Below, piece after piece: positions 9,750 to 18,427 of a stretch of 52,644 nt of DNA. Numbering within the stretch: position 1 is the stretch's first letter; the number at the start of each line of letters is the position of its first letter. The position numbers and the translations under genes are program-made. The notes under the pieces were generated by a model. The model was given only the letters and a program-made list of their open reading frames with translations. It searched no databases and was not told the origin of the DNA. Source of the stretch: Clostridium sp. Lineage in GTDB: Bacteria > Bacillota > Clostridia > Clostridiales > Clostridiaceae. Location of the stretch: NCBI RefSeq assembly GCF_029267215.1, contig NZ_JARIDH010000066.1, positions 1 through 52,644 of the forward strand, read 5' to 3'.

Positions 9750-9784
9750 TAAATAGAGTTAAAAACTTTTAACTCTATTTAATT
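9750..9784 (-). terminator. terminator of the GH25 gene
   Basis: AATAGAGTTAAAA paired with TTTTAACTCTATT around a short loop, followed on the minus strand by a T-rich run, just beyond the GH25 stop. Confidence 0.85.
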
Positions 9785-9796
9785 TAAATAACTTTA

Positions 9797-10741
9797 TTAA
9801 TCTATTATAAATTCACTTCTCTCTTTAGAAAAATCCCCAGTAACATCAAATGCTTCTATAGAGATTTTAATAGGCTTTCCTTTTGGTAAGTAAAATTTAT
9901 TTTTATTTATAACAAATTTAGTTGCTTTTCTTGATAATGTACCTGCATAATTATCATTAACAAATATATTATATCCGTTTAAATCATCTTCTTTGTTACT
10001 ATTCCAATAAACATATATATTATCATTGTCATCATAAGCTTTTAGTCCAGTTACCTTATAAGGTGGCATAAGTCTAGCCACACTATTTGGTCCCCAGTTT
10101 AAATCTAGAGGATTTCCTACCCCATCTAATTTACCCTCATCTGTATATTGCCATATAGTCCATCTTCTCCACCCACCAATATTTGGTGGTATTTTAGGGT
10201 TTGAAGGTATTCTTTTATACATAGCAATCCATAGTGGCATATCACTTAGAGGATATCCTTTTCCTGTAACTTTAAAACCATCATACAAATCTATAAAGAA
10301 TAATCCTGTATAAAGCATAAGTCGTCTTCTTGTTTTCTCCTCAAATCTATCTCTAAACTTATCAATCCAATTAACAAGTTCAGTAGTAGTTAGGGATTTA
10401 TTAACAGGAACCTCAACATCCAAAACAGGAAACAAATCACCATAGTCTCCTTTTCCAAAACCTTGTTGAAGTACATCAATGAATTGATCAGCTTGTTGAA
10501 CTGCCGTTTGTAAGTCCTTGTAAGGTTTTGCAAAGTGATATGCTCCACATGGAATTCCATATTTTCTACATTCTTTAGCAAACTCTATAAATTTTTTATC
10601 AATCCTTAGTTTTCCAGTTCCTGAACCAGATCCTCTTAAATATATAAAGTCTGAATTTTTTGCTAACTTCTCAAAGTTAACATCCTTACTAAATTCATTT
10701 AAATCAGGTCCAAATGTACTTAGTGGATTTTTATCTTGCAT
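9797..10741 (-). CDS. GH25 N-acetylmuramidase with C-terminal FN3 domain, SleM-like
   Basis: A 314 aa muramidase that should cut the MurNAc-GlcNAc bond of peptidoglycan. Seen: the GH25 barrel (about residues 8-215) with the N-terminal acidic GPDLNEF, the LDVEVP catalytic Asp-x-Glu and WQYTDEGKLDGVGNPLDLNW, then a fibronectin-III-like domain (about 225-314). There is no signal peptide. Size, domain order and lack of a leader match SleM, the spore cortex-fragment muramidase of C. perfringens that is made in mature form. That match is from memory of the family, not an alignment, so other GH25 enzymes remain possible. It stands alone with its own terminator, upstream of the VanW gene. Confidence 0.8.
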   Translation of the reverse strand: MQDKNPLSTFGPDLNEFSKDVNFEKLAKNSDFIYLRGSGSGTGKLRIDKKFIEFAKECRKYGIPCGAYHFAKPYKDLQTAVQQADQFIDVLQQGFGKGDYGDLFPVLDVEVPVNKSLTTTELVNWIDKFRDRFEEKTRRRLMLYTGLFFIDLYDGFKVTGKGYPLSDMPLWIAMYKRIPSNPKIPPNIGGWRRWTIWQYTDEGKLDGVGNPLDLNWGPNSVARLMPPYKVTGLKAYDDNDNIYVYWNSNKEDDLNGYNIFVNDNYAGTLSRKATKFVINKNKFYLPKGKPIKISIEAFDVTGDFSKERSEFIID

Positions 10742-10811
10742 AAATACTCTCCTGAAAATTAATTCTCATTATAAAATATAATTTTCAAAATGAATATGTT
10801 CCTATTTAAGA

Positions 10812-11717
10812 CTATTCTCTATTAACCTTTAAAGATTTTTCTATTATTGTATCTAAAAGATTTTCAAAACTCATTCCATCCCCTGCTGCACTTTTAGGGA
10901 ATAAACTATTTTTAGTCATACCTGGTAATGTATTAACTTCTAATATATAAGGAACATTATCTCTTATAAGCATATCAACTCTAGCATAAACATCACATTT
11001 TAATAATCTATATGTTTCTAAAGCCATAAATTCAACTTCTTTATGAAGATCTCCATTTAAGTTTACTATAAATTCATCTGCTCCACCATCTGCATATTTT
11101 GATTCTATATCAAAGAATTTTCCTTTTGGTTTTATTGCAATAACAGGTAACATTCTACCATTAATTATAGGACAAGTTATTTCATCACCTTTTATATATT
11201 CTTCTATCATTACTTCTGTATCATATTTTAAAGCCTCAGAAACAGCATTTTCTACATCTTCTTTCTTCTCAACTAATGTAGTTGCAACTGAAGAACCTCC
11301 ATTATTAGGCTTTATGAATACTGGATATCCTAAATTCTCTATTTCATCGTAGTTTATTCCTTCTACTGAATTAACCATAGTCCATCTAGCTGTTCTAACA
11401 TTTCCAAAGGCTAATATTCTTTTTGTCATATCTTTATCCATGCATATAGCACTACTTAAAGAACCACATCCTGAAAAAGGTATTCCTAATGTTTTAAGAA
11501 CAGATTGAACAGTTCCATCTTCTCCAAACTTCCCATGTAAAGCTAAAAGTGCAAAATCAATTCCTTTAACTTTTTTTATTAAATCTTCTTTTTCATTTAA
11601 AACTATAGGAATAGCTTCATATTTATCTTTATCTAAGGCATTTACTACAGCATTACCACTTTGTATTGATATCTCTCTTTCTGAAGAAATACCTCCCATT
11701 ATTACTCCAACTTTCAT
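10812..11717 (-). CDS. ddl: D-alanine--D-alanine ligase
   Basis: Makes the D-Ala-D-Ala dipeptide for peptidoglycan precursors in the cytosol, an ATP-grasp enzyme. Seen: the N-terminal GVIMGGISSEREISI, the ATP-grasp FIKPNNGGSSVATTLV, MIEEYIKGDEIT and the Mg-binding ILEVNTLPGMT near the C-terminus. At 301 aa it has the usual short-Ddl length. ATG 11717 has a good GGAGGAG site. A terminator separates it from the upstream kinase gene; only about 70 bp separate it from the GH25 gene, with no obvious terminator in between. Confidence 0.95.
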   Translation of the reverse strand: MKVGVIMGGISSEREISIQSGNAVVNALDKDKYEAIPIVLNEKEDLIKKVKGIDFALLALHGKFGEDGTVQSVLKTLGIPFSGCGSLSSAICMDKDMTKRILAFGNVRTARWTMVNSVEGINYDEIENLGYPVFIKPNNGGSSVATTLVEKKEDVENAVSEALKYDTEVMIEEYIKGDEITCPIINGRMLPVIAIKPKGKFFDIESKYADGGADEFIVNLNGDLHKEVEFMALETYRLLKCDVYARVDMLIRDNVPYILEVNTLPGMTKNSLFPKSAAGDGMSFENLLDTIIEKSLKVNRE

Positions 11718-11730
11718 ATTTTCTCCTCCA

Positions 11731-11777
11731 AAACAAAAAACAAATTAAGGACTTGTTTTTTTAACAAGTCCTTAATA
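11731..11777 (-). terminator. terminator of the histidine kinase gene
   Basis: A 14 bp stem, ATTAAGGACTTGTT paired with AACAAGTCCTTAAT, followed on the minus strand by TTTGTTTTTTG. It falls just before the ddl ribosome binding site. Confidence 0.82.
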
Positions 11778-11829
11778 TTATATCACTATACTTTTAAAAT
11801 ATAAAGTTTGTCCTCCTATTAAATTCCTT

Positions 11830-14184
11830 TTAATATATTTCATAAATATCAGCAAATTCAATAGATATTTTTTCAAATTCTGTTTTATAATCTAAACTTT
11901 CTCTTTTCTCTTCATTCTCTTTAAGCCTTATGTTAGGAATAAGTACTGAAAATTCACTTCCTAATTCACTACTTTCTCTTAAAAAGGCCTTTCCATTATG
12001 AAGCTCCACTAATGATTTAACTAAAGACAATCCTATTCCACTTCCTTCTTTGTTCCTATTTAATGACTTATCATTTTGAATAAACCTTTCAAATATAAAT
12101 TCTTTCATATGAGAAGGAACACCAATTCCAGTATCCTTAATTCTTATGTCAACCCATTTATCATTAGTTATTATATTAACATCTATCTTTCCTCCTGATT
12201 CTGTAAACTTTATAGCATTAGATAATAGATTTAATATAATTCTTTCAATTTTATCTGGATCGCACTTTATCTCTAACTCTTCACAATCAGTATCAAATAG
12301 CATATCTATATTCTTAGATTCAACATATGGTATTACAGACATAGTTATATCTTCTGCAAGTTTTATTATGTCATAATTTACAAATCCCATCTTCATAAAA
12401 CCTGAATCTATTTTAGTTATATCTATAAGATTATTTACAAGTCTTAACATTCTAAAGCAATTTTGCTTTAGAGTTTTCTCATATTTTTCATAGAAATTAG
12501 AAAATCCAACTTCATTTTTTTTATTATTATTTAAAAGTTGTATGCAAGAATATATTATATTTATAGGTGTTCTAAGTTCGTGTGATAAATTAGCAAAAAA
12601 CTCACTTTTCACCTTATCATATTGTTTTATCTCTTCAAATTTATTTTTTAAAAATTCAATTTCTTTAACGTCTTCAATATTTCTAGCTACTTTTACCCAT
12701 CCTAGTGTTCTATTTTTGTTATCTATTATTCTACTTGATATTGATTCTAGTTCCACAACAGATTCCTTACTTTTCACCTTATCTATAGTAAGAATTTTGT
12801 CCTTATCAAAACAATTAGAATCAATAAATTTTGCATTAGATTCTATAAGTAAAAAATCAAAATATTCTTTTCCAATTAGTTCATTTTCATCATATCCTAA
12901 AACATCTTTTACCGCCTTATTAACATAAGTTATTTTCCCATCAACATCTATTGTTATGATTAAATCTTTGATATTTTCAGTTATTCCTCTTAGCCTTTGT
13001 TCATCTAATTTAAGTTGTTTTTCCATTTTATATTTTTCTGTAATATCATTAATTCTTAATACATAATAAATCTGATTTCCTTTTTTTAAGTTTTGAATAT
13101 TAACATTTAAAACCTCATCTTCATAATTTAATTTTATTATTCCATTCCATTCGTTCTTATTTTTTAAAACACTTTCTATATTTAAAATATTTTTATTATA
13201 TAAAAACTCTTTAATTTTCATCTCAAGTTCAGAATATTTATTATCTTTTTCATTTGTTAATCTATTTTTCCTACACTTCTCATTTGCATAAATAACCTTC
13301 AATTTATTACTAAGCAATATAATTTCACTATTACAATCAAATTCTATTAGATTAAAAAAAGCCTTTAAATCTTCTTGCATAGATTGTTTATTTTTCATAA
13401 TTTGTAAATAATCAAAAAATGTTCCAAAAACAAAAACTATGAATGATATAAAGAATAAAAATATTATATTAATTTTAAGGATGTAATTTCCAGTTATTAT
13501 TAATGATACTGAATATATAAACTTAAGTAAAAGCATTGCTACACTAATCATTATTACTAGATAAATTAATTCTTCATTTTTAAATGTTTTAATAAATGAT
13601 ATTATTACAATCAAAATATATAATATCATTATAAGCACTATAAGCGTTTTAAATATAATATTATTTTTATCTGTAATAAAATATTGTGAATTAAAATTTT
13701 TCAAAATACAAGTTATAAAAACTACAAAAACTATAGCTGTTTTTTTATATTTACATATTAAATTTTCAAACCACTTATAAGATGATATTGATAAGAAAAA
13801 TAAACTTACTCTAAATAATATACTTAATAAATTCAAATCATAAACTTGAATAGCATTTGTTGTTTTGTTAATAACCATAGTTATCATTTCTGTAACTATA
13901 CTTATATATACTAATGAAATTCCAAAAAAGCATTTTTTATTTAATCCTCTATAATAAATAAAACATATACTAAGAACCATAAGAGAAAGTAAAATAATAG
14001 TTAATACTATAATTTCTTCAATAGCACAATTTATATCTATCCCAGTAAATACCCCCTCATTGGTTCCTTTAAATATATTTAAACATTTTATATAAAATAA
14101 AGATAATAGAATAATTGACACTATAGCTATTATCCTTATATTTCGTCCCTTTAAATTAAAATCATCAAAAATTTCAATAAACAT
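11830..14184 (-). CDS. orphan membrane sensor histidine kinase with PAS domain
   Basis: A 784 aa sensor kinase. Seen in order: about seven or eight membrane segments in the first 255 residues (MASE-like sensor), a linker of about 130 residues, a PAS domain (about 395-510, with ITIDVDGKITYVNKAV), and a HisKA domain with the phosphoacceptor His in NLSHELRTP near residue 536. The HATPase domain carries the N box NLLSNAIKFTE and the G boxes DTGIGVP and GSGIGLSLV. All catalytic motifs look intact. No response regulator gene is next to it, so its partner is encoded elsewhere. In clostridia, such orphan kinases often feed Spo0A or other distant regulators; that link is inference. Monocistronic, with its own terminator. 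Confidence 0.88.
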   Translation of the reverse strand: MFIEIFDDFNLKGRNIRIIAIVSIILLSLFYIKCLNIFKGTNEGVFTGIDINCAIEEIIVLTIILLSLMVLSICFIYYRGLNKKCFFGISLVYISIVTEMITMVINKTTNAIQVYDLNLLSILFRVSLFFLSISSYKWFENLICKYKKTAIVFVVFITCILKNFNSQYFITDKNNIIFKTLIVLIMILYILIVIISFIKTFKNEELIYLVIMISVAMLLLKFIYSVSLIITGNYILKINIIFLFFISFIVFVFGTFFDYLQIMKNKQSMQEDLKAFFNLIEFDCNSEIILLSNKLKVIYANEKCRKNRLTNEKDNKYSELEMKIKEFLYNKNILNIESVLKNKNEWNGIIKLNYEDEVLNVNIQNLKKGNQIYYVLRINDITEKYKMEKQLKLDEQRLRGITENIKDLIITIDVDGKITYVNKAVKDVLGYDENELIGKEYFDFLLIESNAKFIDSNCFDKDKILTIDKVKSKESVVELESISSRIIDNKNRTLGWVKVARNIEDVKEIEFLKNKFEEIKQYDKVKSEFFANLSHELRTPINIIYSCIQLLNNNKKNEVGFSNFYEKYEKTLKQNCFRMLRLVNNLIDITKIDSGFMKMGFVNYDIIKLAEDITMSVIPYVESKNIDMLFDTDCEELEIKCDPDKIERIILNLLSNAIKFTESGGKIDVNIITNDKWVDIRIKDTGIGVPSHMKEFIFERFIQNDKSLNRNKEGSGIGLSLVKSLVELHNGKAFLRESSELGSEFSVLIPNIRLKENEEKRESLDYKTEFEKISIEFADIYEIY

Positions 14185-14311
14185 ATTAATCCTCTCATTT
14201 TCCCTTTTATGCTATTATTATATATTAAATCCTTATTTATAACAGTTTTATTTGTATATTTTTTCAAAAACTTATTTATTTCTTCATAAAATTACCATAT
14301 TTTTATTAATA

Positions 14312-14340
14312 TTGACCATTTTCTTTCTAAGAACTACAAT
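14312..14340 (+). promoter_or_regulatory. promoter of the EamA transporter gene
   Basis: TTGACC, a 17-base spacer and TACAAT, ending 36 bp before the ATG, with AGGAGG between. The spacing and hexamers fit a housekeeping sigma-A promoter. Confidence 0.65.
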
Positions 14341-14376
14341 AATATTATAAAAAATTTTAATATATAGGAGGATTAA

Positions 14377-15237
14377 ATGAATAATAAAACAAAAGGGATA
14401 ATTTTCATACTTATATCTGCTTTTAGTTTTGCACTTATGAGTACTTTTGTTAAATTATCTGGAGATTTACCATCCATAGAAAAAAGTTTCTTTAGAAATT
14501 TAGTAAGCTGTGGTGTTGCTTTTTATTTAATAAAAAAAAATAAAGCTCTTTTATTTGGACATAAAGAAAATCGATTAGCTTTAATAGGACGTGCTACCTT
14601 AGGAACCTTAGGAATTTGGGCAAATTACTATGCAATTGATAATCTTATATTATCAGATGCAACTATTCTTAATAAATTAAGTCCATTTTTCGTTATTATA
14701 TTTTCTTATTTATTTTTAAAAGAAAAACTAAAACCAATTCATATAATTTCATTATTAGTTGCTTTTTTAGGAGTATTATTTATAGTTAGACCAACTGGAA
14801 ACTTGACTAGTAATTTAATTCCATCAATATTAGGATTATGTTCTGCTGCATTTGCTGGTGGTTCTTACACATTTGTTAGATATTTAGGAGGGAAAGAAAA
14901 AGGAGCTACAATAGTATTTTTCTTTTCATTCTTCTCACTTGTAACAACATTTCCTATTATGATTGCACAATTTGAAATGTTTACTTCATACCAATTTATG
15001 TTTTTAATCTTAACTGGAGTAGCAGCTTCATGTGCTCAGTTTGCATTAACAGCTGCATATAAATATGCCCCTGCTAAAGATATATCAATATATGATTACA
15101 CTCAAGTAATATTTACAGCATTAATAGGATTTACTTTATTTGGGGATTTTCCTGATAAGATTTCTTTAGTAGGATATTTATTAATACTTGGTGCATCTTT
15201 TGCAATTTTTTTACACAATAAAAAGGAGTCAAAATAA
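14377..15237 (+). CDS. EamA-family (DMT superfamily) transporter
   Basis: A 286 aa inner membrane protein with ten predicted helices made from two EamA repeats (about residues 5-135 and 148-280). Seen: the N-terminal GIIFILISAFSFALMSTFVK helix, the end of the first repeat LVAFLGVLFIVRP and the second repeat ending YLLILGASFAIFLHN. Family members export or exchange small metabolites and amino acids. The substrate cannot be read from sequence. It stands alone on the plus strand between a minus-strand kinase and nth, with its own promoter and a shared terminator. Confidence 0.83.
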   Translation: MNNKTKGIIFILISAFSFALMSTFVKLSGDLPSIEKSFFRNLVSCGVAFYLIKKNKALLFGHKENRLALIGRATLGTLGIWANYYAIDNLILSDATILNKLSPFFVIIFSYLFLKEKLKPIHIISLLVAFLGVLFIVRPTGNLTSNLIPSILGLCSAAFAGGSYTFVRYLGGKEKGATIVFFFSFFSLVTTFPIMIAQFEMFTSYQFMFLILTGVAASCAQFALTAAYKYAPAKDISIYDYTQVIFTALIGFTLFGDFPDKISLVGYLLILGASFAIFLHNKKESK

Positions 15238-15270
15238 AAATAAGCTACACAAAAGTGTAGCTTATTTTTA
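15233..15270. terminator. bidirectional terminator between the EamA gene and nth
   Basis: AAAATAAGCTACAC paired with GTGTAGCTTATTTT around an AAAA loop, with A-rich and T-rich flanks on both sides. It can serve both converging genes and overlaps the nth stop region. Confidence 0.87.
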
Positions 15271-15897
15271 TTTTATATTCTTAAAAAAATCACAATATTT
15301 ATTTATTGGACACAAATCACATTTTGGCTTTCTAGCTATGCAACATCTTCTTCCATGGAATATTAATAAGTGATGAGTTAAAGACCACTCTTTTTTAGGT
15401 AATTCCTTTTGAAGTTGCCTCTCTGTTTCCAAAACATTATCAGAATGAGCTAAGCCAATTCTATTAGATACTCTAAATACATGTGTATCTACTGCTATTG
15501 ATGGCACTCCAAAAGCATTTGATAATACCACATTAGCTGTTTTTCTACCAGCCCCTGCTAAGGATGTTATTCCTTCCATAGTCTTTGGAACCTCACCATT
15601 AAAATTTTCTTTTAATTGGTGAGCCATCATTATTAAATTTTTAGCTTTATTTCTATATAATCCAATTTGTTTTATCCTATCTTCTAACTCATCTTGAGTT
15701 ATATTCAAAAAGGAATCTAAATCTGGATAATCCTTAAATAAAGTTTCTGTTACTTCATTTACCTTTTTATCAGTTGTTTGAGCTGATAAAATTGTAGCAA
15801 CCAAAAGTTGAAAAGGTGTTTCATAATTTAGCTCACACTTTGCATCTGGATACTCACATTTTAAAATTTCTAAAATTTCTTTAGTTTTCTTTTTCAT
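15268..15897 (-). CDS. nth: endonuclease III (DNA glycosylase/AP lyase)
   Basis: Base-excision repair enzyme that removes oxidised pyrimidines and nicks at abasic sites. Seen: the helix-hairpin-helix SLAGAGRKTANVV with the catalytic Lys near residue 117, AVDTHVFRVSNR with the catalytic Asp, and the C-terminal [4Fe-4S] cluster cysteines (C-x6-C-x2-C-x5-C) in CIARKPKCDLCPINKYC. Length of 209 aa is standard. It starts 12 bp after the plsC stop, so it is last in a queG-plsC-nth unit. Confidence 0.96.
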   Translation of the reverse strand: MKKKTKEILEILKCEYPDAKCELNYETPFQLLVATILSAQTTDKKVNEVTETLFKDYPDLDSFLNITQDELEDRIKQIGLYRNKAKNLIMMAHQLKENFNGEVPKTMEGITSLAGAGRKTANVVLSNAFGVPSIAVDTHVFRVSNRIGLAHSDNVLETERQLQKELPKKEWSLTHHLLIFHGRRCCIARKPKCDLCPINKYCDFFKNIK

Positions 15898-15909
15898 AAC
15901 AATCTACCT

Positions 15910-16617
15910 CTAATCTTTATAGAAACCTCTATAACTTTCAGGTAAAAGATTTGCAATCTTTTTCATAACATAATAAAGACATTTTTCTTCATATTTATGT
16001 TTATCCTCATCTTTTTCCTTCTTAGATAAAGTTAAAGGAGTACCAAATTTAATATTAACTTTTGCATGATGAAATTTCTCAGATCCCATATCACTATCAT
16101 TAATAGGCATAAGGTTTTGTGTTCCAGTCATTCCAAATGGAACTATTTTAGCTTTAGTAAGCCTTGCTATAAGTAAGACTCCTTTTTTTGCTTCTATCAT
16201 TTCACCAGTTCTACTTCTAGTTCCCTCTGGAAATATAACTATATTTTGTCCTGATTTTACTTCTTTAACTATTTTACTTAAAGATTCTCTATCTGCTGAA
16301 TTTGGCTTTATTTTTATATTTTTAACCAATCTAGTTCCAATATTAGTTAAAGCCTCTCCATCAAGTTTCACTCCTGCTATAAAATAAGGATCATAATCCT
16401 TTCTTAAAACTTTATCTAAAACTAAGCCATCAGCATTGCTTAGGTGATTCCCTATAAATATAAATGGTCCTTTTTCATCCTTCAAATTTTCAAGTCCTTC
16501 TACTTTTAAGTCAGCATATTTATTTAAACATCTATCAATTAAAATTCTTGCTGCTGGTTTAAATATGCTATCTGGTAATCTAACTAATAAATTAGCACCA
16601 ATACGACTAAACATCAT
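15910..16617 (-). CDS. plsC: 1-acyl-sn-glycerol-3-phosphate acyltransferase (PlsC family)
   Basis: Adds the second acyl chain to lysophosphatidic acid at the membrane in phospholipid synthesis. Seen: the NHLSNAD catalytic HX4D motif near residue 60, the substrate-binding FPEGTRSRTG, and VPFGMTGTQNL further on. At 235 aa it is a normal PlsC. The start is ATG 16617 (or 16614) behind AGGAGGT. It sits 41 bp after queG and 12 bp before nth, so the three are probably one transcript, though their roles are unrelated. Confidence 0.88.
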   Translation of the reverse strand: MMFSRIGANLLVRLPDSIFKPAARILIDRCLNKYADLKVEGLENLKDEKGPFIFIGNHLSNADGLVLDKVLRKDYDPYFIAGVKLDGEALTNIGTRLVKNIKIKPNSADRESLSKIVKEVKSGQNIVIFPEGTRSRTGEMIEAKKGVLLIARLTKAKIVPFGMTGTQNLMPINDSDMGSEKFHHAKVNIKFGTPLTLSKKEKDEDKHKYEEKCLYYVMKKIANLLPESYRGFYKD

Positions 16618-16658
16618 ACTAAAACTTACCTCCTTAATTGAATTTTAATGATATACTA

Positions 16659-17651
16659 TTATACCTCATAAAAATTCAAAAGTCTATTTTTTACCTCTTT
16701 TAAAGCCTCTGAGTTAACCTTAAATTTTGATATATCCTTATGTTCAAATAGAGCCCTTCTTATCATCACATTTCTTAAAATTATATTTTTACCTCTCCAT
16801 CCACAGGATGTTTTCTTAAAAGTCTCATTAAATTCTTTTTTGCTAATTTCGTCTAATCCCTCTAAGTTTTCATCTTGCATAAAACCAAAAGGCTTAAAAC
16901 CTTCTATATTACTATATTTAACATTCTCATTATAAGGACATTTTTTTTGACAACTATCACACCCAAAGACTCTTCCATTCATAAGTTTTAAAAATTTATC
17001 TTCAATTTCCTTTTTCTGTGTTATGTAAGACATACAAGAATTTGTATTCTTTATGTTACTTCTATTTAAAACTTTTGTTGGACATTCTCCATAACAAATT
17101 TCACAATCCCCACACTCTTTAAATTCTCTCAAAGATTCCAAATTCCTTTTTTCTTCACAATCAATATCTAAATTTGTTATTATTTCTCCTAAAAAAACAA
17201 AAGAACCATATTTTTTAGTTATAAGCATATTATTTTTCCCTATAAATCCCAAACCTGCCAAATAAGCTATGTATCTCTCTGGAAGAGAATTACTATCAAC
17301 TAATCCTAAAGCTTTCCCACCTAAACTCTCTATATATTCACATATCTTCTTTAAATAAGATTGAACAACCATATGATAATCTCCTCCTCTTGTATAAAGA
17401 GAAAATCCATTATCAACATACTCTTCTTCATACAAATAAGGAAAGGCTATTGATATAATAGTTTTTCCATCTTCCATATATATATTAGGATTTATTCTTT
17501 TTTCTATATCACTTTCTTCAAAATCATTTTCAAAGCCTTTTTCTTTTCTAAGTTTATAAACTTCTTCTAATTCTAAAAATTTTCTACACTTAATAAATCC
17601 AACATTATCTAGCCCTAATTCACTACAAAACTTTATTATTTTATCTTTCAA
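16659..17651 (-). CDS. queG: epoxyqueuosine reductase QueG-like iron-sulfur protein
   Basis: QueG reduces epoxyqueuosine to queuosine in tRNA using cobalamin and two [4Fe-4S] clusters. Seen: DUF1730-type N-terminal half with SIAFPYLYEEEYVDNGFSLY and GLGFIGKNNMLITKKYGSFV, then two ferredoxin-like Cys clusters, CGDCEICYGECPTKVL and CDSCQKKCPYN. At 330 aa it lacks a long C-terminal HEAT extension, as in the shorter QueG proteins. The start is TTG 17651 with GAGGTGAT before it. The need for cobalamin fits the corrinoid salvage genes elsewhere in the window. QueG versus a close paralogue cannot be fully separated by eye. Confidence 0.85.
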   Translation of the reverse strand: MKDKIIKFCSELGLDNVGFIKCRKFLELEEVYKLRKEKGFENDFEESDIEKRINPNIYMEDGKTIISIAFPYLYEEEYVDNGFSLYTRGGDYHMVVQSYLKKICEYIESLGGKALGLVDSNSLPERYIAYLAGLGFIGKNNMLITKKYGSFVFLGEIITNLDIDCEEKRNLESLREFKECGDCEICYGECPTKVLNRSNIKNTNSCMSYITQKKEIEDKFLKLMNGRVFGCDSCQKKCPYNENVKYSNIEGFKPFGFMQDENLEGLDEISKKEFNETFKKTSCGWRGKNIILRNVMIRRALFEHKDISKFKVNSEALKEVKNRLLNFYEV

Positions 17652-17822
17652 AGATTATCACCTCATAAAATAAAAATAAGAGTTTTTAAATTATATTTTA
17701 TATCTGCCAAATAAAATCCATATAATTAAGATAGCATCAACTGATTTATAATCTTCATAACTCTTTTTTTAAAATTTTCTTAATAAATTTAAATATTTAT
17801 CTTATTAACTTCATATGTAAAT

Positions 17823-17882
17823 AAGTATTGATTTAGAGATAACTTGCCTATAAAATAAAAAATATCTCTAAAATCAATACTT
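17823..17882. repeat. long inverted repeat downstream of cysE
   Basis: Arms 17823-17841 (AAGTATTGATTTAGAGATA) and 17863-17882 are complementary over 19 bp with one bulged base; the loop is 21 bases. The adjoining T content is modest on both strands. It is probably the cysE terminator or a stabilising 3' hairpin. The rest of 17652-17898 shows no coding sequence. Confidence 0.6.
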
Positions 17883-17898
17883 CTCTTTAATCAATAAA

Positions 17899-18408
17899 CT
17901 AATTCTTTATAACCGCAGGTATTCCAACAGCTGTTTTTCCTTCTGGAACATCTTTTAAAACCACAGCATTAGCACCTACTTTAGAATTATCTCCTAATTC
18001 TATAGGCCCTAAAACCTTAGCACCACAGCCAATTATAACATTGTCTCCCACTGTCGGATGCCTTTTTCCTTTATGCTTTCCTGTTCCTCCCAAAGTAACA
18101 CCATGATATATTGTCACATTATCACCAACTTCTGCTGTTTCTCCAATTACTACACCCATTCCATGATCTATAAATAAGCCTTTTCCAATCTTAGCACCTG
18201 GATGTATTTCTATTCCTGTAAAAAATCTTCCAAGTTGAGAAACTAATCTTGCTAAAAAGAATCTCTTCCACCTATATAATTTATTTGCTATTCTATAAAA
18301 AATTAAAACATGAATATTTGGATAAAGCATTAATACTTCTAACTTTGTTCTAGCAGCTGGATCATTTTTCATAACATTTTCTATATCATATTTAAGTCTT
18401 TCAAACAA
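17899..18408 (-). CDS. cysE: serine O-acetyltransferase
   Basis: Makes O-acetylserine from serine and acetyl-CoA, the substrate of CysK. Seen: a left-handed beta-helix of hexapeptide repeats ([20 protein letters not shown], then [20 protein letters not shown]), with the catalytic-site His residues, and GNNSKVGA-like repeats ([12 protein letters not shown]) at the end. The longest frame begins at GTG 18417, but this overlaps GGAG. TTG 18408 lies eight bases after it and gives the usual [10 protein letters not shown] start and about 169 aa, the short CysE form. It lies 10-20 bp after cysK and shares its T-box. Confidence 0.94.
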   Translation of the reverse strand: MFERLKYDIENVMKNDPAARTKLEVLMLYPNIHVLIFYRIANKLYRWKRFFLARLVSQLGRFFTGIEIHPGAKIGKGLFIDHGMGVVIGETAEVGDNVTIYHGVTLGGTGKHKGKRHPTVGDNVIIGCGAKVLGPIELGDNSKVGANAVVLKDVPEGKTAVGIPAVIKN

Positions 18409-18427
18409 ACTTTTCACTCCTATTTAA

